In this document: piece after piece, positions 15,045 to 25,838 of the stretch | Numbering within the stretch: position 1 is the first letter of the stretch | How the letters are laid out: the number at the start of each line of letters is the position of its first letter | DNA from: a virus | DNA length: 48,206 nucleotides | Direction: 5' to 3' (one strand) | Virus record (IMG/VR): IMGVR_UViG_3300036791_000705 | Span: 1-48,206 of that record | Position numbers and translations under genes: made by a program | Notes under the pieces: generated by a model | What the model saw: the letters and a program-made list of their open reading frames with translations, nothing else | What the model was told of the DNA's origin: nothing | The model's database searches: none

Positions 15045-15655
15045 TGGTCAGGCCCGTACAACCGTTTCATGAGCGCATCGACGCTCGTTGGTCCTTGGTA
15101 ATTTTGGGTGAGCGATCCCAGCGGCGGTTGCACCGTCGTGGGCAGGGTGCTGACGCGCGGCGTCGTGGTCGGCGTGACCGCGCGCGGCGGCGGGGCGGCG
15201 GCCGGCGCAGCGGGCGGCGCGTTCGGCATGGTGACGCGCGGCATCGTGACGCTGGGCATCGTCACGGGTTGGGGTCCGACATTCGACGGCGGATCGGGGA
15301 GCCGTTGCAACACGTGCGTCGCGTCCGCGTTGCCGTACGTGTCGGTGGGCAGATTCAACCCACTCACATCGGTCTTGGTCGCGCCGGCCAGCCCTTCGAG
15401 CAGCGGCACCCATTGCCGGTTGTAGCCACCGGGACCGGTCGCGGCATCTTGAGCCGCGTCGTTGACGGTGTTGAAGTAGTTTTGCTGCGCGGCATCGGTG
15501 CCCGCTGGCAGCGGTTGAAGGGATCGGGCCGCGCGCTCACCCGCCACGCGCGTGTCGTGAAATTGATCCGCGAAGTTTTTCACGTCCAGCCCGCTGAGCG
15601 GCACGCCCATGCGCGCTTGCAACGCCGCGAGCGCCGAGGGGTACTGCGTCGCCAT
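15032..15655 (-). CDS. virion-module protein with Pro-rich linker
   Basis: A 207-aa protein: a helical N-terminal half, then a Pro/Thr/Val linker with TMP-V-TMP repeats (VTMPSVTMPRVTMP) and a short C-terminal helix ending in MKRLYGPDQW. No known domain. It lies among internal-virion-like genes and is probably structural. Confidence 0.6.
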   Translation of the reverse strand: MATQYPSALAALQARMGVPLSGLDVKNFADQFHDTRVAGERAARSLQPLPAGTDAAQQNYFNTVNDAAQDAATGPGGYNRQWVPLLEGLAGATKTDVSGLNLPTDTYGNADATHVLQRLPDPPSNVGPQPVTMPSVTMPRVTMPNAPPAAPAAAPPPRAVTPTTTPRVSTLPTTVQPPLGSLTQNYQGPTSVDALMKRLYGPDQWLT

Positions 15656-15656
15656 G

Positions 15657-16565
15657 TCAGTACAACTTCGACATCAGCGTGGTGAGCGCGCCGAGCCGTC
15701 CTTGGTTCGCGGTGATGTCTTGGCCCCGTTGCGTGATCAGTCCTTGGTACCCGGTCTGTGCGGCGCTCAGCCCGCGATTCGCGGAGCCTTCTTCCATCGT
15801 CACGTCTTGCCCGCGCTCCGCGATCTGGCCGCTGAATTGCGCGTTGGCCGCCGCGAGCGCGCGATTCGCCGCGCCTTCCACCGTGGTGATGTCCTGTCCC
15901 CGTTGTTCAATCGCGCCTTGGTAGCCCAGCTTCGCGAAATCGTTCTGCCGCTGCGCTTCCTGCACGGCCTGCTCGCGCGTGGTGTCGCCGAGTTGCCCTT
16001 GCCCACTGGTCAACACGTTCGACGTGCCTTTGACTTCCGCGCCGCTGCCCGCCATGCCGCGCGCCGCGAGCGCGCTGCGCAACGCCGCCAAGCTCCCGCT
16101 CGTCTCCTGTCCGACCTGATCTTTCGCGCGGGCGAAGATCGCGGCTTGTGCCGCTGACGTGTCCGGCGCTTGGATCGTGGGGATCGCGGGCAGCTTCAAC
16201 GTCTCGCCTTTGGGGTCGTAGGTGTAGGGCACCGAGGCCATGCCCCCCCCACCGGCACTGCCACCGCCGCCGCCGGAATAGCTGAACGGAATATCCGCCC
16301 CGGCCGCCCCCGTGCCGCCGAACCCCGTGAGCCCGGACAGTAATTTGTCTTCGATCCCTTGCGTGCGGGCGCGTTGCGTGAGGGCGTCCGTGGCCGATCC
16401 GATGACCGGCACATAATTCATTTGCACCGGGTCGTACTGGTACCCGGCCGGCGCGGAGCTGGTCAGGTTGGTGAGCGCCCCCCCTTGTCCGGGCAGTTGC
16501 CACCACGGGGTGGGTGCCCCGATGCCGCCCCCGCTTGCTGCCGGTCCAGTTGAGACTGAAGCCAT
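15657..16565 (-). CDS. virion protein with 29-aa repeats
   Basis: A 302-aa protein. The N-terminal half is Gly/Ser/Pro-rich. The C-terminal half carries three consecutive 29-residue repeats built on YQGxIxQRGQDIT followed by an Ala/Asn helix, the third one truncated. The repeats predict a long regular helical bundle. GAAAGG lies before ATG 16565. Probably an internal or tail-tip structural protein. Confidence 0.62.
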   Translation of the reverse strand: MASVSTGPAASGGGIGAPTPWWQLPGQGGALTNLTSSAPAGYQYDPVQMNYVPVIGSATDALTQRARTQGIEDKLLSGLTGFGGTGAAGADIPFSYSGGGGGSAGGGGMASVPYTYDPKGETLKLPAIPTIQAPDTSAAQAAIFARAKDQVGQETSGSLAALRSALAARGMAGSGAEVKGTSNVLTSGQGQLGDTTREQAVQEAQRQNDFAKLGYQGAIEQRGQDITTVEGAANRALAAANAQFSGQIAERGQDVTMEEGSANRGLSAAQTGYQGLITQRGQDITANQGRLGALTTLMSKLY

Positions 16566-16576
16566 AGAGAAACCTT

Positions 16577-16765
16577 TCAGAACACCACAGACGTTTCGCC
16601 GCCGCCGCTGGACACGCCGACGTTGTTGGGTTCGATCCGCACTTGCCGCGTCACATCGACGGTCAGCTTCAGTTGCGGCACGATCGCCGAGCCCACCACG
16701 ATGACGTGCGAGGCGAGCCCGAGCCCGGCCATCCCGTCCTGTTGCACGAGGTAGGTCGTCGCCAT
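16577..16765 (-). CDS. 62-aa beta-rich protein
   Basis: A small Val/Gly/Ile-rich protein, likely all-beta, between two structural genes. ATG 16765 shares a base with the upstream stop (TGATG); a GTG at 16768 is an alternative. Function unknown; probably a minor virion component. Confidence 0.6.
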   Translation of the reverse strand: MATTYLVQQDGMAGLGLASHVIVVGSAIVPQLKLTVDVTRQVRIEPNNVGVSSGGGETSVVF

Positions 16766-17622
16766 CACTCGTACCGGATCATCATGGCCGTCGCGGCGGT
16801 CGTGCGGGCGAGCACGCTCCCCATCGTGGCGGTGCCCAGCGGCATGAAGGTATGCGTGGCCCCATACACGGGAAAACTAATCGTCGCGTTCGCGCCGATC
16901 GTCGCGTCCACATACCCGAAGAGGTTCAATCCGTACGGCATGAGCACACCCTTGTTGAAAAAAATGGGATAGACGGCGACTTGCGTCCCCGCCGTGCCGA
17001 ACGGCGCTTGCGCCGATCCCATCGCGCCGAACGTGGCTTCGAAGTTCGAATAGGGGCCGGTGACACAATTCCATGCCCGTTGGTTGGGCGCACTGCTCCC
17101 CCACAAGGCAATGAAGACTGCTTCGCTCGTCACCGCGCCCGTGGTGTCCACGGAGCGTTCCAGCGAGATCATCAGCGACGCCGCCGCAGAGCCGCCCTGA
17201 AACGCGAACACCAGTCGGTTCGTGTCCCCACTCCAGTTCGCCGTGATGGGCGTGCCGCTCGCCCCGCACGTGACTTGTTGCCGCGTGGACAGCACGCCGT
17301 TCAAGGATCCCGATCCGTTGCTGCCGTTGCCGACCGAGACGTGAATCGACGGGTTCGCCGGGGACGCGCCGGATCCGTATTCGAATTTGAAGAACACCGG
17401 TACCGTCGCTTGCAACGTGTCGTTGAAGCGCCACACTTCGTACCCTTGCACCGTGCTGCCAATGGTGGGCGCGAGCACCGTCGTCCAATTGATCTGGCCG
17501 GTGTCGCCGGTCTGGACGAGGCCCATCGCGGCGAGCTTGACGCCGATGGCACTCCCCCACGCGCGGAACTGTGCGTCCGTGGCGTTGGTCGGCGTGATGG
17601 CGGTCGTGACAGCGAGACTCAT
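16765..17622 (-). CDS. conserved tail-region structural protein
   Basis: A 285-aa beta-rich protein. Its N-terminus (TPTNATDAQFRAWGSAI, then LVQTGDTGQINW) matches a family I have seen near phage tail-fibre genes; the rest has the Gly/Ser/Thr composition of a jelly-roll-like virion domain. Possible appendage or receptor-binding component. The gap to the gene before is 5 bp. Confidence 0.65.
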   Translation of the reverse strand: MSLAVTTAITPTNATDAQFRAWGSAIGVKLAAMGLVQTGDTGQINWTTVLAPTIGSTVQGYEVWRFNDTLQATVPVFFKFEYGSGASPANPSIHVSVGNGSNGSGSLNGVLSTRQQVTCGASGTPITANWSGDTNRLVFAFQGGSAAASLMISLERSVDTTGAVTSEAVFIALWGSSAPNQRAWNCVTGPYSNFEATFGAMGSAQAPFGTAGTQVAVYPIFFNKGVLMPYGLNLFGYVDATIGANATISFPVYGATHTFMPLGTATMGSVLARTTAATAMMIRYE

Positions 17623-17627
17623 GGCGG

Positions 17628-17954
17628 TTATCCGAGCGTGTACTCGTCGCCGTCGATGGTGAGCGTCAGCACGTTGGTCGTCCCACTGAGCGCCTGAATC
17701 ACTTCGGCCGCTTCCAGCACGTAGTAACAGAAATGTTCGAAGGGTGTGCCCGCCGGCAGCGAGAGCGCGTCGAAGATCCGCACGGGGGCGGCATCCGCGC
17801 CAATCGACAGCGTGAAGGTGACAGCCCCGCCCGTGGGGTTCTGTACATGAATGTGCCGGACGATCGTCTTGGTGACGGCGGGCACGGTGTACTTGGTCGC
17901 CGCCGCGTTGGTGACGAGCGCGGGACCGTGGAGCCGTTTCGGGGTGCGTGGCAT
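17628..17954 (-). CDS. small beta-sandwich-like virion protein
   Basis: A 108-aa protein beginning MPRTPKRLHGP; the remainder is alternating Val/Thr/Ile strands typical of small phage head or tail decoration proteins. I use ATG 17954, which lies 1 bp past the stop of the upstream gene and shortens an open frame reaching 17984. Function unknown. Confidence 0.65.
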   Translation of the reverse strand: MPRTPKRLHGPALVTNAAATKYTVPAVTKTIVRHIHVQNPTGGAVTFTLSIGADAAPVRIFDALSLPAGTPFEHFCYYVLEAAEVIQALSGTTNVLTLTIDGDEYTLG

Positions 17955-17955
17955 A

Positions 17956-18198
17956 TCACTCGGCCTTTCTCGGCGCGTCCTCAATGGTCAGGGTGCAAGC
18001 CGCGTCATCGAGGAAGAACCCCGCGACCTTGGGATCGAACCCGTGTTGCTGCGCCAGTTCCGCGACGAAGGCGTCTTGGCGTTGCTGCGCGATCTTCGCC
18101 GCCTCTTGCGCGTGAACCGCGATCATCCCGTGCCGCTGGTTCTCCGACGTGATCGCGCGGAGTTTCCAGAAGACGACGGCATCGAGCGTGATCGTCAT
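17956..18198 (-). CDS. small helical protein, unknown
   Basis: An 80-aa protein with a central Ala/Gln/Lys helix (residues 28-55) and a short acidic end. ATGA overlap with the upstream gene. No domain recognised. Confidence 0.65.
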   Translation of the reverse strand: MTITLDAVVFWKLRAITSENQRHGMIAVHAQEAAKIAQQRQDAFVAELAQQHGFDPKVAGFFLDDAACTLTIEDAPRKAE

Positions 18199-18533
18199 GC
18201 GACCACACCCGCTAGCGTGTTCCAGTCGGAGGTGAGTTGCGATTGCATGTCGGGATCCCCGCTGGCGGTGACGACTGCGCCGACCTGAAAGTCGTACGAG
18301 GTTTCAAAATCGATCACGTTGGGCCGATTGACGAACGACAAGGCAAGCGTCTGCGCCATGTTGATCGGGTTGGCCGTCACCTGTCGCGCGAAGGCCACGC
18401 GTTCGGTGTGATGCGCAGTCGCCGGATCTTCATCGAGCACCACCCACGCGACGGTGACCATCGCATCTTGGAGCCGCGTCCAGAAGTGCGCGTCACGAGC
18501 AAGGGCTTGTTGCGTCTGTGCGGTGTTCGCCAT
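18195..18533 (-). CDS. small tail-module protein, unknown
   Basis: A 112-aa protein with a helical N-terminus and a C-terminal strand-rich part. TGATG junction with the fibre gene upstream and ATGA with the gene downstream, so it is expressed with the fibre. It could be a fibre-assembly partner, but no motif proves this. Confidence 0.6.
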   Translation of the reverse strand: MANTAQTQQALARDAHFWTRLQDAMVTVAWVVLDEDPATAHHTERVAFARQVTANPINMAQTLALSFVNRPNVIDFETSYDFQVGAVVTASGDPDMQSQLTSDWNTLAGVVA

Positions 18534-21259
18534 CAGCGTCCTTTCAGCGCGGCCAGTTCGGCGCGCAGTTCAGCAATCGCGGCGGCGTGCTGTTGCCAGC
18601 CGACGATGAGGTCCGGGATGTATTTGCTGTAGTCGATCTGCCACGGGGTGAGACTGCGCCCGTGGGCATCGTCGGTGCCGGGCGCAATCGCGTGGGGCGG
18701 GGCGACGGGGTGCGCGTCCTGCGCGAACACGCCCCGGCCCGGCGTGCCATCCGCGATCCAGTCGAAGTCATGGATCGCGGTCTGTTCCAGCACGGTCGTC
18801 GAGCGGGCGATCCCCCGATCCCGCTTCAGCCGTTTATCCGACGTGGTGTAGTACCCGGTCGTGGTGCCGACGGTTTGAATCGCGCCAATCTGGGCGTTGG
18901 CGTTGAAAAAGAGCATCGCGTTGAACGCGGCGGTCCCCGGTGCGCCGAGTTGGATCGTCCCGCCCCCCGAGTAGCAGTACGTGTATTGCGATCCGGTCAC
19001 GGGTGTCCCCGCGATCAGCACACCGGTTTGGTCGATCCACCACCGCTTGCTCCCGTTCGTCCAGAATTCGATCTTGCCCACCGAAGCCGCCGCGTCGAGG
19101 ACGAGCCCGCCCGCGCCCGCTTGGTAGAAGATCGTGCCATCGGCATAGAACGGCGCACCGCTCGTGTTGTTCGATGAGGCCGTGGCGATGACGCACCGAC
19201 GCGGGTCGGCATCGTTCCCGATGGCGAGCGTCGAGAAATTCCCTGGACCCGCCGCACTGTTCTGAAGGTAGAGAGCTTGCTCGCCCGGCGCGCCCGCTTG
19301 GAAGCTGTGCGTCCCGAACCCGGCGGCGGTCACGAGCCCGGTTTGCGACACGCCGAACAGGAACGTCCCCGCGTTGCCGGGGAGGCGACCGTTCCAGATC
19401 CCGAACGATCCGTTCGTCGCCGCGCCGATGGCGAGGTTGTACGTGAGGGCATCGCTGAAGTGAATGACGGAGGGACGCGCACTCCCGGTGCCCATCGTGC
19501 TGAAGCAACCGAGCACCACGCCCGAGGTCGCGGAGTCCGAGCCCTGTAAGCCGAGGGGCCGCGAGGTGATCGAGGTGAGGATGCTGCTGGCCGCATTCGC
19601 GGTGATCCCCGCCGCGAACCACATCCCGGAGTTCGTCCACAGCCCGTAGCTGGGATGCGAGGCGAGGTACCACGAGGTTTGCGTGGCGGCGATATCTTGG
19701 CGGCCGGGATAGATCCCGTTCAACGTCACAATCACAGAATTGACGGTCAGTCCCCCACTGAGCGTGCCGCCGGTCAGCGGCAGATAGTTCCCGAGCGCCG
19801 CCGTGGTCGCGTAGCCCTGCGCTTGCACATATGCGGTCGTGGCGATCTTCGTGGAGTTGTCGGCGGTGGCCGGTGTCGGGGCGGTCGGCGTGCCGGTGAG
19901 CGCGGGGGACGCGAGCGGCGCGTAGGCTTGCGCTTTCACGTACGCAGTCGTCGCGATCGTCGTGCTGTTGTCGGCGGTCGCGGGGGTGGGCGCAGTCGGC
20001 GTACCGGTGAACGCGGGCGAGGCCAGCCGCGCGAGGGAGGCGATGGCGATCCCGCTGTCCTTGATCAGCGTGCCGGTCGTCCCATTGAAGATCGCCACAT
20101 CGGTATCGACCGCCGAGGCCGGGCCATTCACGTTGCCCGATCCCGATCCGGCGGGGCCGGTCGGGCCGGTCGGTCCGGTCGCGCCGGTCGGTCCCGGCAA
20201 GCCGTCTGCGCCATCGGTCCCGTCGATGCCATCGACACCAGCGGGGCCGGTCGCTCCAGCGGGGCCAGTTGCGCCGGTCGATCCGGTCGGTCCGGTTGCG
20301 CCGGTCGGTCCCGTGGGGCCGGTCGCCCCGGTCGATCCGGTCGCGCCGGTCGGCCCCGTGGGACCAGTCGGGCCGATCGGTCCCGTCGCGCCAGCGGGCG
20401 GCCCCAGCACGCGGATCTGGAGTTCTAGGGTGACGCGGCTTACTCCGGACGCCGACGTGACGGCGAACCCGAGCACATCGCCCACGTTGAGCGCCGTCGT
20501 CCAGCCGGGCAGCGTCACCGACGCGGCGTAATCGTCGGCGGTCAACGTCGGCGGCGCGGCGGCGACGATCGACGCGGTGGGCGGATAACTCGCGGCGGGC
20601 GCGTTCGTGACATCGAAGACGATGCTGCCCACTTGCGACGACAGGATCGACCAGCCCACCAGCGTGCCGGCGGTCTGGATCTGGCGATAGCCTTTCGAGC
20701 CCGGCGTGATGGTCCCGGTGCCCGCGTCGATCGTGACGCCGACAACCTCAAGCTCCGACGTACTGCCGCCCGTCACCACGCCGCCGCTCGTCAGGCCGTA
20801 CGGCAACCACGATTCTTCTGGCCCCGGTTCCCCATCGAGGCCGGGCGCGCCAAGGCCGCCGGTTGCGCCTTGCGGGCCGATCGCGCCGGTCGCGCCCTGT
20901 GCGCCGGTCGGTCCCGTGGCTCCGGTGGAACCGGTCGGCCCCGGCGGTCCCGGTGGCCCGGCGACACCCCCGGTGGAGAGGCGCGCATCGTTGCCCGCGC
21001 ACGCTTGCGTCGCCCCCGTGCCCAGCGTCCGCAACGATCCGACCGTGGGCGCGGCATCCACGGTGAGCGGATCACTGCCGCCGGGTTCATGCGTCGGCGC
21101 GTGCGGATCCGGCGCGCCGCCGTGGCCGCCGCCCGCATCGCGGAACAGCAGTTCGAACATCTGATCGGCGTTCGCGAGTTGATTGGCGAGCGCCCGATTC
21201 GTCTCCGGCTTCAGGGCTTGTTGCGCGGGCCACGCGAGCCGGTACGGTTGCGGTTTCAC
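18533..21259 (-). CDS. collagen-like tail fibre with S74 chaperone
   Basis: A 908-aa fibre. Two collagen-like blocks of Gly-Pro-Thr/Gly-Ala-Thr triplets lie at about residues 100-150 and 280-370, predicting triple-helical shafts. Two copies of a fibre repeat ([15 protein letters not shown], then IATTAYV) follow. The last ~103 residues begin SDKRLKRD, the signature of the S74 intramolecular chaperone, which trimerises the fibre and usually cuts itself off at the Ser-Lys site. Probable host-recognition fibre. ATGA junction with the upstream gene. Confidence 0.88.
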   Translation of the reverse strand: MKPQPYRLAWPAQQALKPETNRALANQLANADQMFELLFRDAGGGHGGAPDPHAPTHEPGGSDPLTVDAAPTVGSLRTLGTGATQACAGNDARLSTGGVAGPPGPPGPTGSTGATGPTGAQGATGAIGPQGATGGLGAPGLDGEPGPEESWLPYGLTSGGVVTGGSTSELEVVGVTIDAGTGTITPGSKGYRQIQTAGTLVGWSILSSQVGSIVFDVTNAPAASYPPTASIVAAAPPTLTADDYAASVTLPGWTTALNVGDVLGFAVTSASGVSRVTLELQIRVLGPPAGATGPIGPTGPTGPTGATGSTGATGPTGPTGATGPTGSTGATGPAGATGPAGVDGIDGTDGADGLPGPTGATGPTGPTGPAGSGSGNVNGPASAVDTDVAIFNGTTGTLIKDSGIAIASLARLASPAFTGTPTAPTPATADNSTTIATTAYVKAQAYAPLASPALTGTPTAPTPATADNSTKIATTAYVQAQGYATTAALGNYLPLTGGTLSGGLTVNSVIVTLNGIYPGRQDIAATQTSWYLASHPSYGLWTNSGMWFAAGITANAASSILTSITSRPLGLQGSDSATSGVVLGCFSTMGTGSARPSVIHFSDALTYNLAIGAATNGSFGIWNGRLPGNAGTFLFGVSQTGLVTAAGFGTHSFQAGAPGEQALYLQNSAAGPGNFSTLAIGNDADPRRCVIATASSNNTSGAPFYADGTIFYQAGAGGLVLDAAASVGKIEFWTNGSKRWWIDQTGVLIAGTPVTGSQYTYCYSGGGTIQLGAPGTAAFNAMLFFNANAQIGAIQTVGTTTGYYTTSDKRLKRDRGIARSTTVLEQTAIHDFDWIADGTPGRGVFAQDAHPVAPPHAIAPGTDDAHGRSLTPWQIDYSKYIPDLIVGWQQHAAAIAELRAELAALKGR

Positions 21260-22869
21260 CGCCGCCCCCCTTCATGCACGTCGCTGATCTCGAAGCCGTA
21301 GAGCGTGACCGGTTCATCCACCGTCGTGTGTTTGAAGTTCAACTGCGCCAATTTGCCGAATCCGAGACGACGGAGCCGCTGGCGACCGCGCCGCATGTCG
21401 TAGGGAATCGCGGGTTGCGCGGGCGCATCGAGATAGCCCACGCGCGGCGTGATCGCCACGGTGCCCGCCGCTTGCACTTGGCCGAGCATCGACAATTGGC
21501 CGAAGTACTGATCGCGATCCGGTGACGAGCCCGGATAGAACTTGGTGTCCACGTCGAAATCAATGCCGTAGGGCTGCTGCGCCACCGAGACATCCTTGGC
21601 TTTCGTGGCGACTTGTTGGTACAACCCGCCATCGGCCCCGCCGAGCATGGGAATCTGCACCGATTGATCGCCGCTGCGGGTGAAGGCGCACATCGGCGTG
21701 AAGGCGGCGATCGTATGCGGCCCGTCCCACGTGCGGGTCGTGAGATCGAATTCGACAAATTGCCGCGAGCCATCGGGCGCGTAGAGAAAGAGGCGGTACT
21801 TGTTCGTGATGGTGTCAATCTGCGCGAAGGCGAGCGGGAACTTCGTGCGATCGAAATAGTCGTCCGTCGTGAACCACGAGCGGACGCGGCCGATGCCGCC
21901 CTGTCCGTCCGACACGCAGACCAGCCCGTTGTCGTCCCACTGGTACACGCCGTCCAGCCACAGCCACGTCGCCACGTCGCGCCAGATCGTGACGCTCTCA
22001 TTGCTCACCACGCCACACTGATCGCTCAGCTTGATCACGCGCAGATCGAGATCGCCCGCCGCGCTCTCTTCCCCGGTCCCGGTGATCGCCGACAACCGAT
22101 TGAGGCGGCCGACGCCCAGCGATTCGCGCCGCCCGAGAAAACCCATGATGCCGAACAGATCGGATCCGACACGCGGAATCGGAATCCGGTTCAGCGCGGG
22201 CCACGCATACATCACCCCGGTTTCGGTGTAGGCCACTTGATCGATGTCGAGATCGCCGACGCCGAACAAGCGATCCCGGAATTCGGCGATGAGCGTGAGT
22301 CGGGGCGGCGTGCCGAGCGTGGGCGCGGCGGTTTCACTCAAGCCGGCATCGGGCAGATCGTCTTGTACGGCGGTGAGCACGTTGCCATCGAGATCGACCC
22401 ACTGGAACAGCACCGCGCCGTTGGTCGTGACGCGATAACAGCGGCGGGCGCTAATCGTGTCCGTCGAGAGATCGAGGCCGGAGTACTGCAAATCCTGCGA
22501 GGCGATGACCACATCGGCCGACGACGCGGGACTGAAATCGCTCTCGGCAATCAGGTTGCCCACGTCGTCACGGACCACGAAGGTGTAGCGCCCATGATTG
22601 TAGGTGCCGCTCAATGCCCCGCCGGCCACGCCCGCCAGCACGGGCGCGAGGCGCGGGGGTAGCGGCGTCAACGGGCGGACGGTGCCCGTCTCATCGATCG
22701 TGATCGGCCGCGTCGGCGTATTGACGAGCACGGCGAACCGGCCGTACACCACCCAACGCGGCGGCACATCGGTCCGCAACGTGATCCCACTCGGCAGCGT
22801 CAGCGGCGTGAGGACGCCGAGCGGATTGACAAACTGCAACGTCGCGCCGGCCTGAATGACGGTAAACAT
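21256..22869 (-). CDS. tail tubular / hub protein (gp10 or TTPB-like)
   Basis: A 537-aa beta-rich protein. Segments such as [41 protein letters not shown] and [15 protein letters not shown] have the layout of propeller-type tail stabilisation or tubular proteins of podoviruses. The frame is open much further upstream, but ATG 22869 sits in a TGATG junction and begins normal protein sequence. It likely forms the tail tube or plug below the adaptor. Confidence 0.65.
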   Translation of the reverse strand: MFTVIQAGATLQFVNPLGVLTPLTLPSGITLRTDVPPRWVVYGRFAVLVNTPTRPITIDETGTVRPLTPLPPRLAPVLAGVAGGALSGTYNHGRYTFVVRDDVGNLIAESDFSPASSADVVIASQDLQYSGLDLSTDTISARRCYRVTTNGAVLFQWVDLDGNVLTAVQDDLPDAGLSETAAPTLGTPPRLTLIAEFRDRLFGVGDLDIDQVAYTETGVMYAWPALNRIPIPRVGSDLFGIMGFLGRRESLGVGRLNRLSAITGTGEESAAGDLDLRVIKLSDQCGVVSNESVTIWRDVATWLWLDGVYQWDDNGLVCVSDGQGGIGRVRSWFTTDDYFDRTKFPLAFAQIDTITNKYRLFLYAPDGSRQFVEFDLTTRTWDGPHTIAAFTPMCAFTRSGDQSVQIPMLGGADGGLYQQVATKAKDVSVAQQPYGIDFDVDTKFYPGSSPDRDQYFGQLSMLGQVQAAGTVAITPRVGYLDAPAQPAIPYDMRRGRQRLRRLGFGKLAQLNFKHTTVDEPVTLYGFEISDVHEGGRR

Positions 22870-25838
22870 CAGAGCACCACCACGCCGAAGGCGGGCACGG
22901 CGGTTTCCGTCGTGTCCGGAATCTGCGGCGTCAGGTCGGTCCACAGCGCGCCGTCTTGCGTACTCAGGAGTTGGATGGCGAGGCTGGGGCCGCCGCCGAT
23001 GGCGAACAGCGTCCCATCGTCCACACCCAAGACGAGGATCGGGCGGTGGGGTGTCGCCGTGCCGCTCCCGGCGGGACTGACCCATGTCGTCCCATCGCCA
23101 GACACGCGGATGGCCGCGACGGACGGGGTGTCGTTGTTCCAATAGCCCGCGTAGAGCGAGCCCTTGAATTCCTTCATCGACAAGTACCCGTTGTTCGCGG
23201 TGGCGGTCCCGCCGCTCATCGTGTCCACGGTCGTGTACGTGCCGGCGGGGTTCCGCCGCAGGATCTTCGCGAACGTGCCGGCCGCCGCCGTCGTGCCCAC
23301 GTAGAGCGATCCTTGGAAGCTGGCGAGCGCCGACACGCCGGCCACGCCCGAGCCCGTAAGGTCGTAATCGGCCACCCACGCGCTGTCGATGTCCGGCCGA
23401 ATGGAAAACACTTTGCCGACGGCCGTGGAGACTTGGCGATGGGTGCCACACCAGAGAAAGCCGTTGCACCACGCGAGCGCGTACGGCACATGGCCCGCCG
23501 GGAACGGCGCGCCGATCGGTGTGAGCGCGGCGCTCTCGATGTCGAGCGCGAACACCCGTCCCACGAAGTCGGTGGAGGATGTGCCGGCATCGAGGGTCGC
23601 GACATAGATCCGCCCGTTGGCGGCGAACATCGAGACGATCGCTTTGGGCACGCCGCCCCCGATGGCCGGGGGCACCGTCGTCAATTGGCGATCATAAGAT
23701 CCGTCGAAAATGCGAATCGGCGGGGCCGTCCCGCTGTAGTTGCTCGCCGCATACACCACGCGATTTCGGATGGTGACGGCGATCCCCGGCGATCCGCCGA
23801 GGAAGGCCGCCGTGCCCGAGGCGAACGCGGCGAAGTCCGTCCAACTGCGCGGGCTCTGGGGACGGACGGCGGAATTGTCGCCCGCCACGCCGGCCACCAC
23901 CATCACATCGCCGCGAAACCCCGACACCGAGGACCACCAGCCATTCGGATCCGGCGAGACGCCGGGATACCGCCAATTCGGGGGGCCGGGCGGGTCATAG
24001 TTCAGATGCCACCACTGGTACGTGTAGTGCCCAATCCCCTGAAAGTCCCACGGCTCGCCGCTGTTGGCGCAGATCGGAATCACGCTCTCAAACGGTTCGC
24101 CGAAGTAGAGTTCGTAGAGGGCGAGAAACGTCTTATAGTCGCCGAAAATGTACAAGCAGGTATCGGGGCTGAAGTACGTGAAGTCGAAATCCGGGAGGCT
24201 GAGCCACCACACTTTGGTGTAGGTCCACGCCCCGATCAGCGTCGTCGGCGCTTGCTGCGTCCGATTCTGATCGAAGAGGGGCACCGGCAGGAGCGGCGGG
24301 ATCAACGTCACGTCCACAACGACATCGCCCGAGTACGGCGCGGACGCGCCCGTCAGCGTCGTGCTGTTGACGAACGTGGTCGGCACTTTGTTCTTGCCGA
24401 AGCGGATGTAGTTCGACACCTGCGCCGTGAAGCCGGCCACGCCGGGATACAGATTGATCCCGGTGACGGTAAAGGGCGTGCCGCCGCCGCCGCCGCCGGT
24501 CCCCGGCGCGATGCTGACGATCGTGGGTTGTTTCCACGTCCACGCCGCCGGGAGGTAGAACGACACATTGAGCGGAAAGCCCGTCACCGGATCGTGGGCA
24601 AGGCCGGTCGGATTCTGATCCACCACAACGACATCGACCGGGCCATTGGTGTTGAAGTACGGCGGGGCGATGCACGTGATCTGCGTCGGCGACACGTACG
24701 TGCCGGGGGCGTTGGCCATGTAGGGTTCGCCGAACGGCGCGTACCCGACCACGGGATCGTAATCCACCGGAAACGGGGTGTTCCCGAAGATGACGAGATA
24801 GCTGCCGGCGGGGCGAAACGCGGGGTACGAACCGACGTGCGTGATCGTGACCGTGACGCCACCGCTGCCGAGATCCGTGGCCGGCGACAGCCCCCCGGCG
24901 GGTCCAAACGTCCCCACCATGACCGAGTTGGAACCGGCACTATCAAAGGCGACGATCACGGAGGCATTGGAGGCGATCGGCTGTGATCCGCTAAAGAAGC
25001 TGCCCAGCGCCGTGGCGGTACGCGTCCAGCTCACGCCGTCAGGCGAGCTATAGCAGTCGCCGAAGCCCACGGACAGAAATTGATTGTTGGTCGTATCCGC
25101 GAGGACGCAGAACGGGGCCGCCGTCGAACCGGATGTGGCGGAATTCTGCGCGGTCCACGTCACGGCATCCGGTGAGGTGAAGAATTGGTAGTTGCCGACA
25201 TTGGGGGAGTCCGTGCGGACGGCGACACAGAATTTGGCGGCGAAACTTCCCCAGCAACTGAGGGCACTGCCGGAATTCACCACGCCACTCACCCACGTCG
25301 GGGTCGTCCGACCGGTCCATGTGATGCCGTCTGCGGAGGACATGACGCTGGCGGTCCCGGAGTCGGTCGCGGCGGCGACGAAGAGGCCGTTGCCCCAACA
25401 GACCGTGTGCCACGATTTGTTGATGGGCGTGCGCGTCGTCCAGTTCACACCGTCAGGTGAAGTCTGGATGTTGTTCGAGCCGACAGCGGCAAAGAGGTTG
25501 AGCGTCGGCGACCACGCGACGCCGAAGAGGTTCGTGGCTTGGGTGCGGTTCGTCCAGTTGATGCCATCGGGCGAGGTCATCACCCGATTGGTGCCGTTGT
25601 TGGAGACGGCGACGAGCAGGCTCAGGCTATGCGACCACGCAATGGCCCGCCAGTTATTGGCTTGTGAGGCGGTGCGCGTCGTCCACGTGGTACCGTCAGG
25701 CGAGGTGAAGACACACGCGGTCGTTGGGGTACTAGCCTGACCGACAGCCACGAAGAGATTGAGCGTATCCGCCCAACACACGTCATTCACTACGACGCCG
25801 CCGAGGGTGACGGACGGTTGTGTCCAAGAGATGGACAT
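22869..25838 (-). CDS. beta-propeller / IPT-domain tail protein
   Basis: A 989-aa protein in three parts. Residues ~1-310 are a propeller of repeated TSPDGxxWTxRT blades, as in BNR/sialidase-type repeats. Residues ~320-520 hold two strand-rich domains with IPT/TIG-like starts (PTIVSIAPGTGG). The C-terminal ~450 residues look like a second propeller. Such proteins bind sugars or proteins; here it is probably a large adhesin-like tail protein. Start ATG 25838 is 1 bp past the upstream stop. Confidence 0.7.
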   Translation of the reverse strand: MSISWTQPSVTLGGVVVNDVCWADTLNLFVAVGQASTPTTACVFTSPDGTTWTTRTASQANNWRAIAWSHSLSLLVAVSNNGTNRVMTSPDGINWTNRTQATNLFGVAWSPTLNLFAAVGSNNIQTSPDGVNWTTRTPINKSWHTVCWGNGLFVAAATDSGTASVMSSADGITWTGRTTPTWVSGVVNSGSALSCWGSFAAKFCVAVRTDSPNVGNYQFFTSPDAVTWTAQNSATSGSTAAPFCVLADTTNNQFLSVGFGDCYSSPDGVSWTRTATALGSFFSGSQPIASNASVIVAFDSAGSNSVMVGTFGPAGGLSPATDLGSGGVTVTITHVGSYPAFRPAGSYLVIFGNTPFPVDYDPVVGYAPFGEPYMANAPGTYVSPTQITCIAPPYFNTNGPVDVVVVDQNPTGLAHDPVTGFPLNVSFYLPAAWTWKQPTIVSIAPGTGGGGGGTPFTVTGINLYPGVAGFTAQVSNYIRFGKNKVPTTFVNSTTLTGASAPYSGDVVVDVTLIPPLLPVPLFDQNRTQQAPTTLIGAWTYTKVWWLSLPDFDFTYFSPDTCLYIFGDYKTFLALYELYFGEPFESVIPICANSGEPWDFQGIGHYTYQWWHLNYDPPGPPNWRYPGVSPDPNGWWSSVSGFRGDVMVVAGVAGDNSAVRPQSPRSWTDFAAFASGTAAFLGGSPGIAVTIRNRVVYAASNYSGTAPPIRIFDGSYDRQLTTVPPAIGGGVPKAIVSMFAANGRIYVATLDAGTSSTDFVGRVFALDIESAALTPIGAPFPAGHVPYALAWCNGFLWCGTHRQVSTAVGKVFSIRPDIDSAWVADYDLTGSGVAGVSALASFQGSLYVGTTAAAGTFAKILRRNPAGTYTTVDTMSGGTATANNGYLSMKEFKGSLYAGYWNNDTPSVAAIRVSGDGTTWVSPAGSGTATPHRPILVLGVDDGTLFAIGGGPSLAIQLLSTQDGALWTDLTPQIPDTTETAVPAFGVVVL

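Noticed and set aside
22956-24986. 676-aa plus-strand open frame opposite the propeller gene
   Set aside because: Arg/His/Gly-rich shadow of a GC-rich gene with no ribosome site. Similar long antisense frames lie opposite the terminase (37948-39534), the 646-aa protein (11488-12705) and the capsid (31621-33168).
22869-25838. SPDG words in the propeller protein as further copies of the head-protein N-terminal motif
   Set aside because: They are internal TSPDGxxW blade repeats of a propeller, not a single N-terminal signal.
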